A DNA stretch of 52,513 nt, from the NCBI RefSeq assembly GCF_000003605.2, contig NW_003131866.1, positions 228,690 through 281,202 of the forward strand. The letters run 5' to 3'. Both the position numbers and the translations under genes were made by a program. The notes under the pieces were generated by a model that saw only the letters and a list, made by a program, of their open reading frames with translations, had not been told where the DNA came from and searched no databases. This document shows positions 32,985 through 45,400 of the stretch, piece by piece (the stretch's first letter is position 1; each line of letters begins with the position of its first letter). This DNA is from Saccoglossus kowalevskii. Taxonomy: Eukaryota; Hemichordata; Enteropneusta; Harrimaniidae.

Positions 32985-35708
32985 CTAGTTATTGCCCTAA
33001 TATAACCTTGTTTTATCACATTCAAATATGAAATGAGTAAGGTTTTTTTGTTGATATGAAACGTGTTTTTATTCATAAGTATACTGATGTCTTGTTTCCT
33101 TTATTCCAACTGATTCCTGTGAGACCTGTATATACTACACACCAACATAATGTTCTCTTTGGTTTTCACAAGGTTTGGTAAAGTTTAGATGGGTCTTTGA
33201 GTTAATGTGCTTGAGATCCATACATGTAATGTCACTGTTAATTCCTACACCGAGCAGCATGCTTAGCTCACTGTGAACATAATTTAGCTTACATTCCTCA
33301 AATGCTGAGCTTTATACAGAACAAGAACAGGGTGTGGTTTTATTTATCTCTCTAAGCCCAAAAGGTTTGATGCTATTTTTTAGCTTCCCCAATGTGTTTG
33401 GACAAACAATTTTAATTGTGCATGTATTAGTTTTTGGCAGTATATTGGGCATTGTTTATGAGATTAAGGGTATTAACTTGTACAGAGATGGAGATTATGG
33501 TAATATTGATTGAAAACCATTAGAACCTACCATGAATGTAATACCTGTTTATAAATGTTATGAAAAATGTCACTATGCGTTCAGGCTCAAGGCATGAATT
33601 AAGAATCTTTTAATTTAGCTAGTGTCAACTTGATGTTGAATTAGCGACAGCTTAAATTACCGGTAGCAAAATTACAGATTAGCTGAATTACTGGTATCCT
33701 AAATAACATGCTGGCCATAGTTCCAAAGATCTACTAAACCACAAATATGTTAATGGATGCAAATATTGTTTTACTGAACTGTGCAGTTTGGTGCAGATTC
33801 CGTTCAGGCATTCTCAAGGTGCTGTTTGTTTTCTCAGTCAGGGTGTTGCCAAGGCACCCCCCTAGTGAATGCAAAGTTGTCACCCCCTGGATCTCAACAG
33901 TACACAGTTACAGTACACTCTAGCATTCCTGAAGTCGTTGGGGGGGGGGGGTGTAGTCAGCATGGGCAGGTTGTAGTTAGAGACAACCCAACAATTATTT
34001 TGGGATGGGTGTAATTTGCCCCCGGCCGAACACTGCAACAGAATCAGGCTTCTCAGGCCACATTGCACACCAGAGCAATACTGCGGAACACTCACTCGGC
34101 GCAGACATTCCAAGACAGCCCAGTACCTTGACCTCCCAGCCAGTCAGGTGCAGGGAGGCACTAGTTTAGTGGACCATGAATTTTGGCAATTGCACTTATT
34201 TTCATGATTATGGGTGCTGTAACTAATTCATCTACAGTTGTCTAAACAATTGATATCCACTCTTGAGATGGCAGTAAAGGGCGATATTCAAACGTTTACA
34301 CAGTCAGGGCAATGTTGCGTAGCTCAACCACTTGAGATGTAACATAGCTGAACACAGAAATTTTTGCTGGCTCAAGCAAAATGCTCTGATAAATGCTGTA
34401 ATGTAAACACAAAGGGTGAAATGGCTAATCATACTACTGATTGTCCATCATCCGCATCAACTTTTTAGAGTTTTTATAATGATGGTACTTCTCAAAGCAG
34501 TACTGATAATTATTCACAAGCTGCATGCTCATCAAAACAATCTAGCATTTGGACTGTAGAAAAAGAGAATTTAAGTTTTCATAGATCTGTTCAGAGATGC
34601 ACTCAATACTATCGCACTGACAGGGTCTTGGTACCCAGAGTTTGATTTGTCTCATGTTGTAACAAGTAGGATCCAGTTAATCAAGGCCATTAACAATTCC
34701 TGCAATTAATTTTCAAAATCTAATTACAAAGGGTATGTTGAATGCTTTGTCATTTGCTCATGAATCTGAAGGAACAACGGCGGGGGTGCAACATGCATGC
34801 CTAGGTTCTAGAAAACGTCAGATTACTAGAACTATGTACCCAAAATAGATGTAAACTTATTGTAAAGATGGCTAAGAAGATACCAACAGCCAGTTTTGGG
34901 TTGACTTCCGTAGACGTTTCCTCGAACAGAGACCCTAAACTGACTGTACTGCAAATTTTAAGTGGTTTTCTGGCAGCCCAAGACCTATGGAATTCACATG
35001 CACCTGTACATTTATTAACAGCATTTTACTTTTTGCCACAAACCATTCACAGCTTGTTGATCTAAAAATGTATCATTTGTTTCTTTTACTAGCGAGGAGA
35101 AAGTCCTCTCACGTAAATGGCTATTGAACAAACTTGTACTGTTTGAAACCAAGAGTAGTTTTCTAGTAAATGCTGAACGAAAACCACTATCAAAACATGG
35201 AATAGCATCAAACCAAAAACTACCATTAGTGTTGCCTTAATACTGCGAACTTTAGGTTGCTTTTCTATAATTCTCATCGTGGGTTGTGTTGCGCAACTCT
35301 TTTGTTCAGACAATTGGACCCAGATTCATGTACGCATCAGTGAACTACATAGAACAAACTCCCTCTTCCTTTCCTAGACCAAAGATGGCATTTTCCTAGT
35401 GAATGCAGACAAAAATTTGTCTATCTGATGCAGCTACAAGGACGTTAATGGACCATTTGGGAAGTGGGGTGTTAAGGTCCCCAGAAATATAATGTAGTAC
35501 TGCAGATTTGGAAAGTTTGATTTTTTTGAGCAAGCCACATCTTAGACTGTAGAAATTGCACCAGATCCATGTACACATAGTAAACTACACATTACTTTCA
35601 ACCACCTTAGCTTACACACTAGTCACCATGGATTCACAACAGTTCATTGATCTGAAAATAGTTGAAATCCAGGGTGTTGCTGCTTAAATTATTAAAATGT
35701 GTCAATTT
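32985..35708. other. Intergenic DNA with broken unassigned coding-like segments
   Basis: Between TRMT1 and RPL10. Segment 34380-35065 (+) reads as protein-like stretches interrupted by stops and frame changes (for example RSVQRCTQYYRTDRV; KKIPTASFGLTSVDVSSN) but matches no family I recognise. Segments 35095-35345 and 35355-35600 are diverged copies of each other, sharing GAACAAACT, TTTTCCTAGTxAATGC and CCAGATxCATGTACxCAT in order. This may be an old transposon or pseudogene. Confidence 0.3.
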
Positions 35709-35710
35709 TA

Positions 35711-36928
35711 CAGCAATTCCAAGCACTGATTTGACGCTGAAGTAGTGCTAGATGTTGATAACTTACTACAATAGGTTACACACTTTTTCACATTTACACA
35801 AGTTGTTACAAATAATGCAGACAGCATGTCTACAATTTGAAGCCCACCAGAAGGAANNNNNNNNNNNNNNNNNNNNNNNNNNNNNNNNNNNNNNNNNNNN
35901 NNNNNNNNNNNNNNNNNNNNNNNNNNNNNNNNNNNNNNNNNNNAAAAGTGGCGGTACATTAGTTTTGAATTTCTCCTCCAATAAGTGAGCGAGGCTCTCA
36001 ACTTAATTTCATACTTCAATTTGCATCATGTTATTTCAGTGAGAGGGCGCATAAAGTGGTGGCACTGTAAAGCGTTAGTTACCCGTAGAGTTATTTTACA
36101 GAACCAACTGATCATGACAGAATTATTGATCAAAGTGCATTATTCCTACTATGGAAATATTCGTATCACGCCGATGTATATAACTGTAAGCTGCCTGCAA
36201 CAAATGTCTAATGAAGACTTCATCCACTATATCAATAATGAAATTGAATACATGAGTAGAATGGGTGTTATTCGATTATTAGTTCTCGTCGATGAGAACC
36301 ACAAGGTTGATGTACATGTACCACCAAATAATCCCTTTAAAAAACCTACCACTTGCAACACACGATCACACGTCCGGAGAGTAGTTTTTGTCGAATTTCC
36401 CATCCGTAAATGCGCAGTCGCAATGTTTCATAATATTCAACAGTCTATAACGTTGTGTTTTTTAGTCGCAGATTGGTAGGATACTTTCGGTGGTAACACA
36501 CAGTTTGACGATATAAGCTGTCTGCTTTGAAACACTATTTCGATCTCCAATCTCAGCAAATGACAGTCCACGAAAATACAAATCGACAACTCTAGATCTT
36601 GTTCTCACTTCAACTGATTTTTCGACTCCTTGCTTCTCCATCGTGGTGTTCTAAACAACTTGGACAAATGCCGATTTGTAGACACGCAATCAACACGATG
36701 ACTGTCCAAAAGTGACTGAAAGACAGACGTGCTGCAAAGTCTAGGTGTACCTAACTTTGTAGCAAAAATAGAAAACATTGTGGGTAATATGTCAATCATT
36801 CCTCTGATTTGCAGCTGATGTTTATATTTCCAATTACAACTCATGTAAATTTGAAAACAAAGTGCGTAACCTATTGTAGTAAGTTATCAACATCTAGCAC
36901 TACTTCAAATCAGTGCCTGGAATTGCTG
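35711..36928 (-). mobile_element. Tc1/mariner-like element with ~70-bp TIRs and TA duplication
   Basis: The left end 35711 and right end 36928 are inverted copies starting CAGCAATTCCAxGCACTGAT and continuing through AGTAGTGCTAGATGTTGATA to the GTGxGTAACC region, with a short indel. Both are flanked by TA (35709-35710 and 36929-36930). On the minus strand, 36605-36510 encodes a helix-turn-helix-like segment, RVVDLYFRGLSFAEIGDRNS, followed by VSKQTAY, resembling the DNA-binding domain of Tc1/mariner or PAX-type proteins. The rest is interrupted. An assembly gap (35857-35943) lies inside. Confidence 0.6.
35857..35943. other. Assembly gap (87 N)
   Basis: A run of unknown bases inside the Tc1/mariner-like element, next to its left TIR. 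Its true length is unknown. Confidence 0.98.
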
Positions 36929-37217
36929 TAAATAACTTTCCTTGAGCTGTGTGTCAACAAGGGAGGAAGCCTCCATCACAGCCCTGTTAATACACTACAA
37001 ATGAAATGTCTGCATTTATATGCTACATTTTGATCAAGTTGCAGTTGTTCTAAATGGTCATCTATCCAACAAAGACATTGATATGGACTACAGCAGCCAG
37101 ACAACCTAAATTAAGCTTGAACCCAATTGGATAGTGTTTATTCAGTTGACCAACAGGAATAATTTTCCAATCACAGGTCCCGCAACAAACATTTGAATTT
37201 GGTCAGCCAGTCTAATT

Positions 37218-37697
37218 AAAACAAGCAGCCTATCGGCTGAGATAGCTCCGCACATTTCAATTAAAGAACTGAAGACACTAGAAAATGAACAATATGTATA
37301 GTATCAAAGCAATCCGACTTAGTTTTTAACAAGAAGTCGAAAATATTACTTTTTACCAAAAATATTCACCAAAATTATAGAATTAAATATATTACAAAAT
37401 GAACAAATCTGAGAGGTCCACATGTAATACCTATACATGTAATATCAAAGCAATTGTGGTTTTTAACAAGAAGTCTAAAATATTACTTTTTACCAAAAAT
37501 ATTCACCAAAATTAGAGAATTGAAGATATCAACATGAAATGAACAAACCTGAGAGAGGTCTACCCAAGGTACATATACACCAAGTATCAAAGCATTCAGG
37601 CTTGTAGTTTTCAAGAAGAAGTCGAAAAACTAAAACATTGACGCGGACAATCACTTATATGATAAGCTCCGCTCGACAAAGTCGACAGCAGAGCTAA
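37218..37697 (+). mobile_element. Family A HINE-like element, copy A3
   Basis: 5' end AAAACAAGCAGCCTATCGGC with the GAGATAGCTCCGC hairpin, then two to three core monomers (AAGAAGTCGAAAATATTACT and AATTAxAGAATTxAAxATAT motifs). The 3' palindrome GCTCCGCTCGACAAAGTCGA / CAGCAGAGCTAA ends in CTAA at 37697, followed by a poly-A run. Just downstream is a 13-G tract (37807-37819). Confidence 0.75.
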
Positions 37698-38139
37698 AAA
37701 AAAAAAAAATCTGAATGCACCTCATGCCAACAGGTGTTACCCATATTCCAAGTTTTAACAGAATCGGCATTAAATCAGCATTAAATCTAGGTTTTTAGGC
37801 TATTTGGGGGGGGGGGGGGTGTTAATCCATGAACTTCTGAGAATGTGGATGAATAGAACCAAGTACATAAGCACCTCAACTGAACAGTAAGTACGAGGAC
37901 TTAAAACAAAAGCAAGTCTTCTCTACTTTCTTCGTAGATGTTTCGAGCAAAAACTGTCCGCTACCAAAACTTGAATGATAACGACAAACCAAATAGTATT
38001 ACTATACGAAGGCAGTATAGGCCTAATCCCAGCAATAGAAGCCTGTACGAGGATGGGGCGAGGCAACCATATACAATTAAACTAAGCTTAGATATTTGGA
38101 GGAACAAAAGACTACTGACAAGAATGTACTTTGTCACAG

Positions 38140-38145
38140 TTTAAT
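38140..38145 (-). terminator. RPL10: Candidate RPL10 poly(A) signal ATTAAA
   Basis: The minus-strand hexamer ATTAAA lies about 35 bases past the RPL10 stop codon, consistent with the very short 3' UTRs usual for ribosomal protein mRNAs. Confidence 0.45.
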
Positions 38146-38179
38146 AAGCACTGCATTTTCAATTACAAATCAGGTCATT

Positions 38180-41100
38180 TTATGCAAATCGTTGTTTCCA
38201 TGCTTTCAATGGACCCGCATTCTTCATATATTTTGCTGTGACACCATCTGGTAATAGTATGCCTTCTTCACGCATCTTTTCATACACTCCACGCTCCCAT
38301 TTTGTGAATCCCCATTTTTTGGAGAAAATAATCTGAAAGGCAAAACATAATACAGAATTTGTCTTGAAACATTTGAGAGTGATTGTTAAAATAACTGCTG
38401 TCTTCAGAGGGATGTCATTTTATAATGGTCTCATTTTGAAAGCATCTTGCACAACTTGATTTTGTTGTATTCTGCTCACTCACAAGATTACATATGCAAT
38501 GCGAATGCATACAACACTTTGCCCCAATAAATAAAAGTCAGCAATTACCTTCTGGCGCCCAGGGAACTTGAATTTTGCTCTCCTTAAAGCCTCAACAACA
38601 TGTGATCTACTACTATCCTTTGCTCGGACTGACATAATTGGTTGGCCAATTTTCACACGAGCAACTGTTCCTTGTGGTTTACCAAATGCACCACGCATAC
38701 CTGTCTGGAGCCTGAAATAGAATATTAATTTTTACAATCATGTCCATTGATAGCGTAGATTAAACTGATTAACAAGTTGTTTCATTGTGATATTGTTCAC
38801 AATATCAGCAATACAATCCCACATCTTAAAAATTGCACTTGCTATTTACACCAAAATTGAAATTTGTTAGATTCCCAAATTTGAAGATAATGCACATTAT
38901 TATACATTTGTCACCATAACGTCATAAGTTACAGTGCCGTAATTTTGTGGTATTGCAGTGGGTATTTAAGGCAGTACAAATTCCAAATATGGAGCAATTA
39001 CACGCATCGGCATCCTCTAATAATAACAAACATGGCAGCTCCCAGGGTTTGACTGGACTTCACACACAAAGAAGTCTGCTAAATCTGTTCTAAACTTTAT
39101 GGATTTCAGCATTCCCATGATGTATTCTTGGGAGGAAATGTATAATAAAGTTATTATGATACTGCAAAGTATGCACTCTGCCATAGATCATTCAAATACT
39201 GAGTTGCTATAAAGATTACCATGAATAAGATTGGAATCACTACATACATAATTATTTCTTCACAGAAATAATCATCTAGAAGTTTCACATCTTTGAAGCG
39301 AGTTTTCAATTAGTATTTATAAAAGCTCTATAATTGTATTTCAATAGCCGAGACAGATTCCTGTGAATCTTAATTTTCAAAAGTTATTTACTTTGATGAA
39401 GAAATAAATGATTTGTTGTAACATTTTATTTACAGCTTGCATATATTTGAGTGCAATTTTTCTTCCAAAATGTGGATGCAACATTTTGCCTGTTATGTGC
39501 ATCTTTGTGATAATTTTAGACTAAACAGACAATTTTCTAATCTTGATTCATAGGAGTGCTTGCATTGATTAACTGACATCTTCTATTTTGTTAATGTGCA
39601 TTAGAAATTACTCCTTAAGTAAACTGTTCCCCCTCATGCACAGCAGTAACTAGAGGTCCATCCAAGGTACACTTGTATCAAGTATCAAAGCAATTGGACT
39701 GGTGGTTTTCAAGAAGATGGAAATGTAATTTGTTGACAAATGGACGACAACTGACAATCACCTATATGAACAACTTTGCTGTTATCGTAGAAGCTAATAA
39801 AACTAGATCAGTCGAAGATGGATATCTTCCAAGTTGCAGGCAGCCGTCAGTATTGCCCGCTACCCTAAAATGCTTTGGGGAGAACAGTAACAAATTTAAG
39901 ATTAATATATTCATAAGAAACTGAATTCAACACACCTATCAGCACCAGCACACGATAACATTTTATTGATGCGTACAACATGGAAAGGATGTACTCTCAT
40001 TCGGATATGAAAGGCATCTTTACCACAGTTCTTTACCATGTATTTGTTAGCACAGATGCGTCCGGCTTCAAGAGCTTCTGATGAAAGCTGTTCAAACTCG
40101 TCAGATACCATGTGGATACACAGTGGAAATTCATCAACACGTGCTTTCTTCCGTCCCAAGTCAAATATACGAATCTTTGAATCTGGACAAGGTAAAAGTA
40201 GTGGCAATGTTATACAAGAGGTACAGTAACAATTTTGCCAATATGTCCAAGAAATACTAATTTTACGTGGCAAAAATATCAGGTAACTAGTGGAATGTAG
40301 CCAAGGTAAAGACATTTAATTTGCATTTATTCCAGAAACTATTAGATATTAACTCACCAGGCACACCCCGACAGAAACGAGACTTTGGGTACGGTTTGTT
40401 CTTACAGTACCGATAACTGAAAGATAAATAAAATAAATGTATAGAAGATATAAAATTGATGTTCATAGACCATTTCCATAGAAATAACATTTATAAAGTT
40501 CTGTTGAATCGTTTTGGACGGTATTGAACAGCCTTGTCATAAACTTTTAAATTGCACAAGACACTATTAATAAAAAAAAAAAAAAAAAATGTACAGTTCT
40601 AGGGGAATTGGTGTTGAAATCTGTTGGTCTATAAGGATGTTCAAGGGCTTCAAGTAAAGTTTCAGCTTCGAGTTAAATTATTAATAGCAAGATACTCAAA
40701 ATGGTAGTAGCATATATCAAAAGTAGCCACATTTTTGTGGCTCCAGGCACATGTTTTGGTGGTCTGGATTATTACTGTATTTGCTCTATTCAAAGCACAT
40801 CAATAGAAGTGAATATAAACCCAAAAATCACATTTATTACCTGTATATACACACTGAATCATTAATGAGCTAATAGATGTTTCAAATTCATCTTTTGTTA
40901 ATTACACATTTTGTGACTTGTTTTTTATTTTTTAGATTTGCTGAATATCCAGTTTTGAAAACTTTGTGTAGCCGTGTTTACATTGAAACAACGATAAAAA
41001 TGTATGGCCAGCCCTAATTTGCAGACATGTTTTCTAAACGTCAACCATTTTTGGCTTTGAAGGTCCATGCAATATCCCAATTGTCATCAAAACACTACAT

Positions 41101-41794
41101 TGGTGCTGCTAATATCAAACAAAACACCCCTGTTCTACCACACTAAATGTCGCAGTTCTTCATTTTAGTCATCATTCAACAAATTACAACTTGCACAATT
41201 ACAAAAAACATGCTGATGAAGAATGACTTGCAAATTTTCTGGACGATATTGATGTCAGACAACCACTCAAATTGTAAACTTTCTGAAATGTTTTGGCAAG
41301 TACTTTTGTAGCTAAAAGAAAACATGGCATTGCACATACTAACTTCTAAACTATGAAGGCTAACTTCATTCAATCCCCCCCCCCCCTTCAGTAAAAAGCT
41401 CAAGTTGTAAACACTGAACATTTTCTACGAACTACTACATATGTACCAATATTATAACTGATGAATTACAACTCAAACGAAAACAAATATTGTTTAACTA
41501 GATTTTCATGAATAAAACGATTTACAAGATTATTGTTACAGTTTCAGAGCTGACCACGTCGCCTGGTTCGATCATTTACAAATTGAACGATGTACTTAAA
41601 TGAATGGTATTTATTGACCGGTGGTTATGTGTCGCCTATTTTAATTTAGCGACATGGAAATGAAACTATAATGCTCCTAGTATAGTAACTTGATTATAAA
41701 TGAAAGAACGGACAGCAGCGGCGGTACGTTACGTATGGTTGTTATCTGTTACCGCAAATGTGTGTACTTACCAGCGGGCTGGTCGGCGGCCCAT
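38180..41794 (-). CDS. RPL10: Ribosomal protein L10 (uL16)
   Basis: Five coding exons on the minus strand: 41794-41772 (MGRRPARC), 40416-40358, 40182-39936, 38711-38549 and 38332-38180 (stop 38182-38180). All splice sites are canonical and the phases join to 214 residues, the same length as human RPL10. Family blocks are intact: [59 protein letters not shown], then [20 protein letters not shown] (the loop reaching the peptidyl-transferase centre) and [15 protein letters not shown]. Only the last 35 residues diverge from vertebrates. The product is a 60S subunit protein between the central protuberance and the L7/L12 stalk, added late with NMD3-dependent export. The gene is head to head with SNX29. 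No snoRNA is convincing in its introns. Confidence 0.97.
39640..39790. repeat. Fragment of family A in RPL10 intron
   Basis: GAGGTCCATCCAAGGTACAC, ATCAAGTATCAAAGCAATTG and GTTTTCAAGAAGATGGAAAT match the A-element core in the same order, and GACAATCACCTATATGA matches the 3'-subterminal part. Termini are lost. Confidence 0.55.
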
Positions 41795-41803
41795 CTTGAC
41801 GGT

Positions 41804-41996
41804 TCTGTGAAGGAATAATAACACAAAATCAGGAAAACCACGTTAAATACGTGCACCAGTGGCAAAATAGTTAATTTAACAATCGAAAAATAGCAATTTC
41901 AACCAAATCGGGTTAACAACGACGGCGATGACGGCCGATAATTTCGGCACGACATAAATTGTACCAATAACATGGCGACTTACTTTGAGCGAAAAG
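41804..41996 (-). promoter_or_regulatory. RPL10: RPL10 TOP start and tiny noncoding first exon
   Basis: On the minus strand a pyrimidine tract TTCTTTTCGCTCAAA is followed at once by a strong donor GTAAGT (GT at 41983-41982). The coding exon begins at 41804 after CCTTCACAG, ten bases before the ATG. With a cap at the C of CTTTTC (41996) the first exon would be 13 bases and the whole 5' UTR about 23 bases. This is the standard plan of animal ribosomal protein genes: a TOP motif for mTOR/LARP1 translational control with the first intron right behind it. Confidence 0.65.
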
Positions 41997-42416
41997 AACG
42001 AAATCTCGAACCTTGGTCAAATATCTGATGTAATATCGACAGCGGGCGCTTTAAATACTAAATTATCCTCGTTCGCGAAAACATTAATCCCTCACATTAA
42101 ACATGATGTAATAAATTTGTCGTGCACTGTCTACGCACATTATTGTGATATCAGTGTGTTTATTGTAAAATTAATTTGGTTTATAAATCTACAATTTGTG
42201 CTCTTATTCATATGTCAATTTGTCACTTGACCCGAAAAGGCTAGCAGCGATCACATGACCCTGGCAAATAAGACAAAATGGCTATTTGACCATCGCTCGC
42301 CTCTCTGTTCGTGCCCTGTCACTAATATTAGTTGTAACATGGTGTTGTAAAACTATAGAAATTGGAAACTAGAGGTTCACTGGTCAGGATCGTTCCACCG
42401 AACATAAAACAAGAAA
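41997..42416. promoter_or_regulatory. Probable bidirectional promoter of RPL10 and SNX29
   Basis: About 420 bases separate the predicted RPL10 cap (41996, minus) from the SNX29 start codon (42417, plus). No clear TATA box is seen at either side. An AAAATGGC YY1-like motif lies near 42275 and an ATCACATGACC E-box-like motif at 42249-42259. The SNX29 transcription start is not placed. An open frame at 42017-42230 is not conserved-looking. Confidence 0.45.
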
Positions 42417-45400
42417 ATGAGTAAGTTGCACATTTAGACAAGTCAACAATTAATATAATCATAAATCATGTACATTTGTATGTCAACATCGTAGTGCAAC
42501 AATTTATATTAAATCACGTAATATATTTGGATTTGTCAGCATGTACATTAATTTTACGTATATTCTATGAGACAACAATGACTCGACACATATTAGAACA
42601 ACGCGATGAAGCAATATTAAATTATTAAACATTAATATTGATTGTAATTACACATTAATGTACGTGTAATGTATCAACTATGTATCAATCATATTCATTT
42701 TTGTATTACAAATTGCCAGGGTACCGATCATTTGAGCTTTTTCGAATCGGTTAAAATTTTCAGAGATTTCATGCGAAAAAAACACTTTAAGAACTTAAAT
42801 GTTGGAATTCCCCTCCGAGGTCAGAACAGGGAGCTGTAATCTCATTACAGCTCCCTGGTCAGAACTATCTTGAGCAATAAGTCTCTGTCAATTCCTTTTG
42901 GCCAATATTTGCTAATATGTTTTAAATCTAGACAATCTTCCAAATTCTTGGATTTTCAGTCATTTTTATTGTTAATTTGTTTGTGTGTGGGTGTATGTGT
43001 GTGTGTGTTTTTTTTGCCTTGTCATGTCTCTTTGCCATGATTTTGTGAATGTATTCATTATCATGCATTCCAATGGATGTTAAGCGATGAAATAAAATAA
43101 AAAAAAAGAATAAAGTAGCAGTTAAACAACAAAACAGATAAAAAATTATAGTCATATGCTGTGATTAATACCCCCACATTGTATAAGAATAGATTGATTT
43201 GAATTCATTTGGAATATAGGGGGTGGATTCTTCTTAGCAAGCCATTATTTTGTTACGGAAACGCTTCCCCTTCCTGAGCTGAGATATCAAATGGTATATG
43301 TAGTTGTATCATGTTCTTTTTTTCCCTACAGGCGATGATATTTTTTCCAATGAGAGACAACATCTTTTAGATAGATTACTAGATGCTGTTAAGCAATGCC
43401 AAGTTCGATTTGGTGGACGTACTGAGTTAGCAACTGATAGCGACAGTAGAGTCTCGTGTCTGTGTGCGCAGTTTGAAACAGTATTTCAACATGGGATGAA
43501 AAAAATTAACAAACCGTTCTCAGTTTTCAAGTAAGTCAAATTGAGAACTGTTAAAGTAATACAAGTTTGTGATTCAAATGAAAGTCATGCTTTTGTTTTA
43601 CACCAAGTAAAAAAACGTATTGTAAGATAGATTGTATTTTTCTGTCAATTAAATTACGATTCTATTTTCTGTGGATAAAACAGATTATTCCTGTTTATCC
43701 CTATTCTACCCGCTGTTCTTTGATGGTGCGACTGCATTGACCATATCACCATAAAAACAGTGTCCAGGTCACAGGATTAGCACAATTCCTCAAATTAAAA
43801 TGGCGAGAAAATGTTGAATTTTGTTTCTTTTTGCTTTCGGTCTGTTCTGGTTTTATATTAAATAAATCTTGTTTACCATAAGAATATATTTCCTTCACTA
43901 TTTTAAGACAGCTATTGTTTGTTTAATTTATCGTTCATTCAGTTTTATTCACAGTTGTTCATATTTTTAGTGAATCATTGTTGATCAATCACAGTTAGGT
44001 GGTTTTACAATATTTTACACTTTGCTTTAATTGTATTGTAGCACACAAGAAAAAAAATATATACATGTGTTTTATATGTGAATATTAATATTATTCGTTT
44101 TCTTGATTCAGACAAGTAACCGGAATTACACTGCCAGATATCCCCGCTATCAAACCAGAAAATGAACAAGGTCAGTTTAATATAACAATTTTAAGTTTAT
44201 TCTGAATGATAGTTATTGTATTCACTGTAGTTAGAAGCATATTCAGTGTAAATTTAAAAAGATATTTGTATGATGTTTTGCAACATTTTGTTTATTTTCT
44301 AAAATAGAAATTCATACATGTAGTAGTAGCAAAATGTTTGTCATGCGTTGTCGTCGTCCAACATCACCATTTATTTATTTTCATTTTCATTGATTTTCCT
44401 TTTACATCACATTCTTTTTTGTAAATGTTATCAATATAGGACACCGATTAATTTGTTGTTAACTTCAGTGTTTAATCTTTTAATGAATTTGATAACAAAT
44501 ATCTACTAGAACTTTTCTTGTGTTGTACCATATTAAAAGGACAGTTGTGGTATTAATTAGGGCTAAACCATTCAGTAAAATAGGGAAGGATGTGCAGTCA
44601 TTATTTCTTGCTATTTGACTAATCTAATCAGGTTGATTGGAAAATGTTGTTGAAGTTCATGATAAATAAAGTGTTGACTTTGTGATTATAAGGTTTGACT
44701 CATTCAAATTAAATTAACAGCATCGTTAACTTCAACACATACATGTATGGTGCTGTACATAATGCTCAGAGGAACTCTGCAGAATATGCAAATTTATGCA
44801 AAAAAATCATGAGCTGTTCAGCAAGGTGCCTCGTTTTTGCCAGCAGACTGGACTGATTGAAAAATCCATTGTTTTACTCCAAATAAAATAATGAATGCAT
44901 TTGAGATGTATTATTTGGCTATGATCTGAATAAAAACAAATATTCTAACTATAGATGAACAGAATAAAATAAAAACTTGTACATTGAATTTTGAATCCCT
45001 GTAAAATCAGAGGTCAGAAGTTCAAATACATGTATGTGTCGGTGACTTTTTCCCTGAATCAGGTAATAGTAATACTGTCTCCATGATTGCATTTACGTAG
45101 ATTTCACAAAATATCGTTGCTGCATCTTGTTGCTTTGTCGACTTGTGTTATATCTTGTACCGAAATCAATGAAAACAATTATTTCCCAATAAAAACAAAT
45201 TATAGTAGACTGCACTGAAATACAAACTCACACTTTGTCTACAAAACAGGGATACCTGGCCCTAAATTGTTTCTTTAAAAAGTCATAACCTTCATATTTC
45301 ATATTCATATGCGGTGATCTTTTCTATTTTTTTGTAGTCTATCTTCCCATCTTATGCTGTAATCTGCCCGCCCTTACATATACAGGGCAAGCCATATGTA

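Noticed and set aside
38333-38548. Possible H/ACA snoRNA in the last RPL10 intron
   Set aside because: ACA trinucleotides and some stems exist, but no convincing hairpin-hinge-hairpin-tail arrangement could be drawn by eye.
41060-41175. Possible C/D snoRNA in RPL10 intron 1 (ATGATGA on the minus strand at about 41166-41172)
   Set aside because: RPL10 introns host snoRNAs in vertebrates, but no CTGA D box or terminal stem follows within 120 bases.
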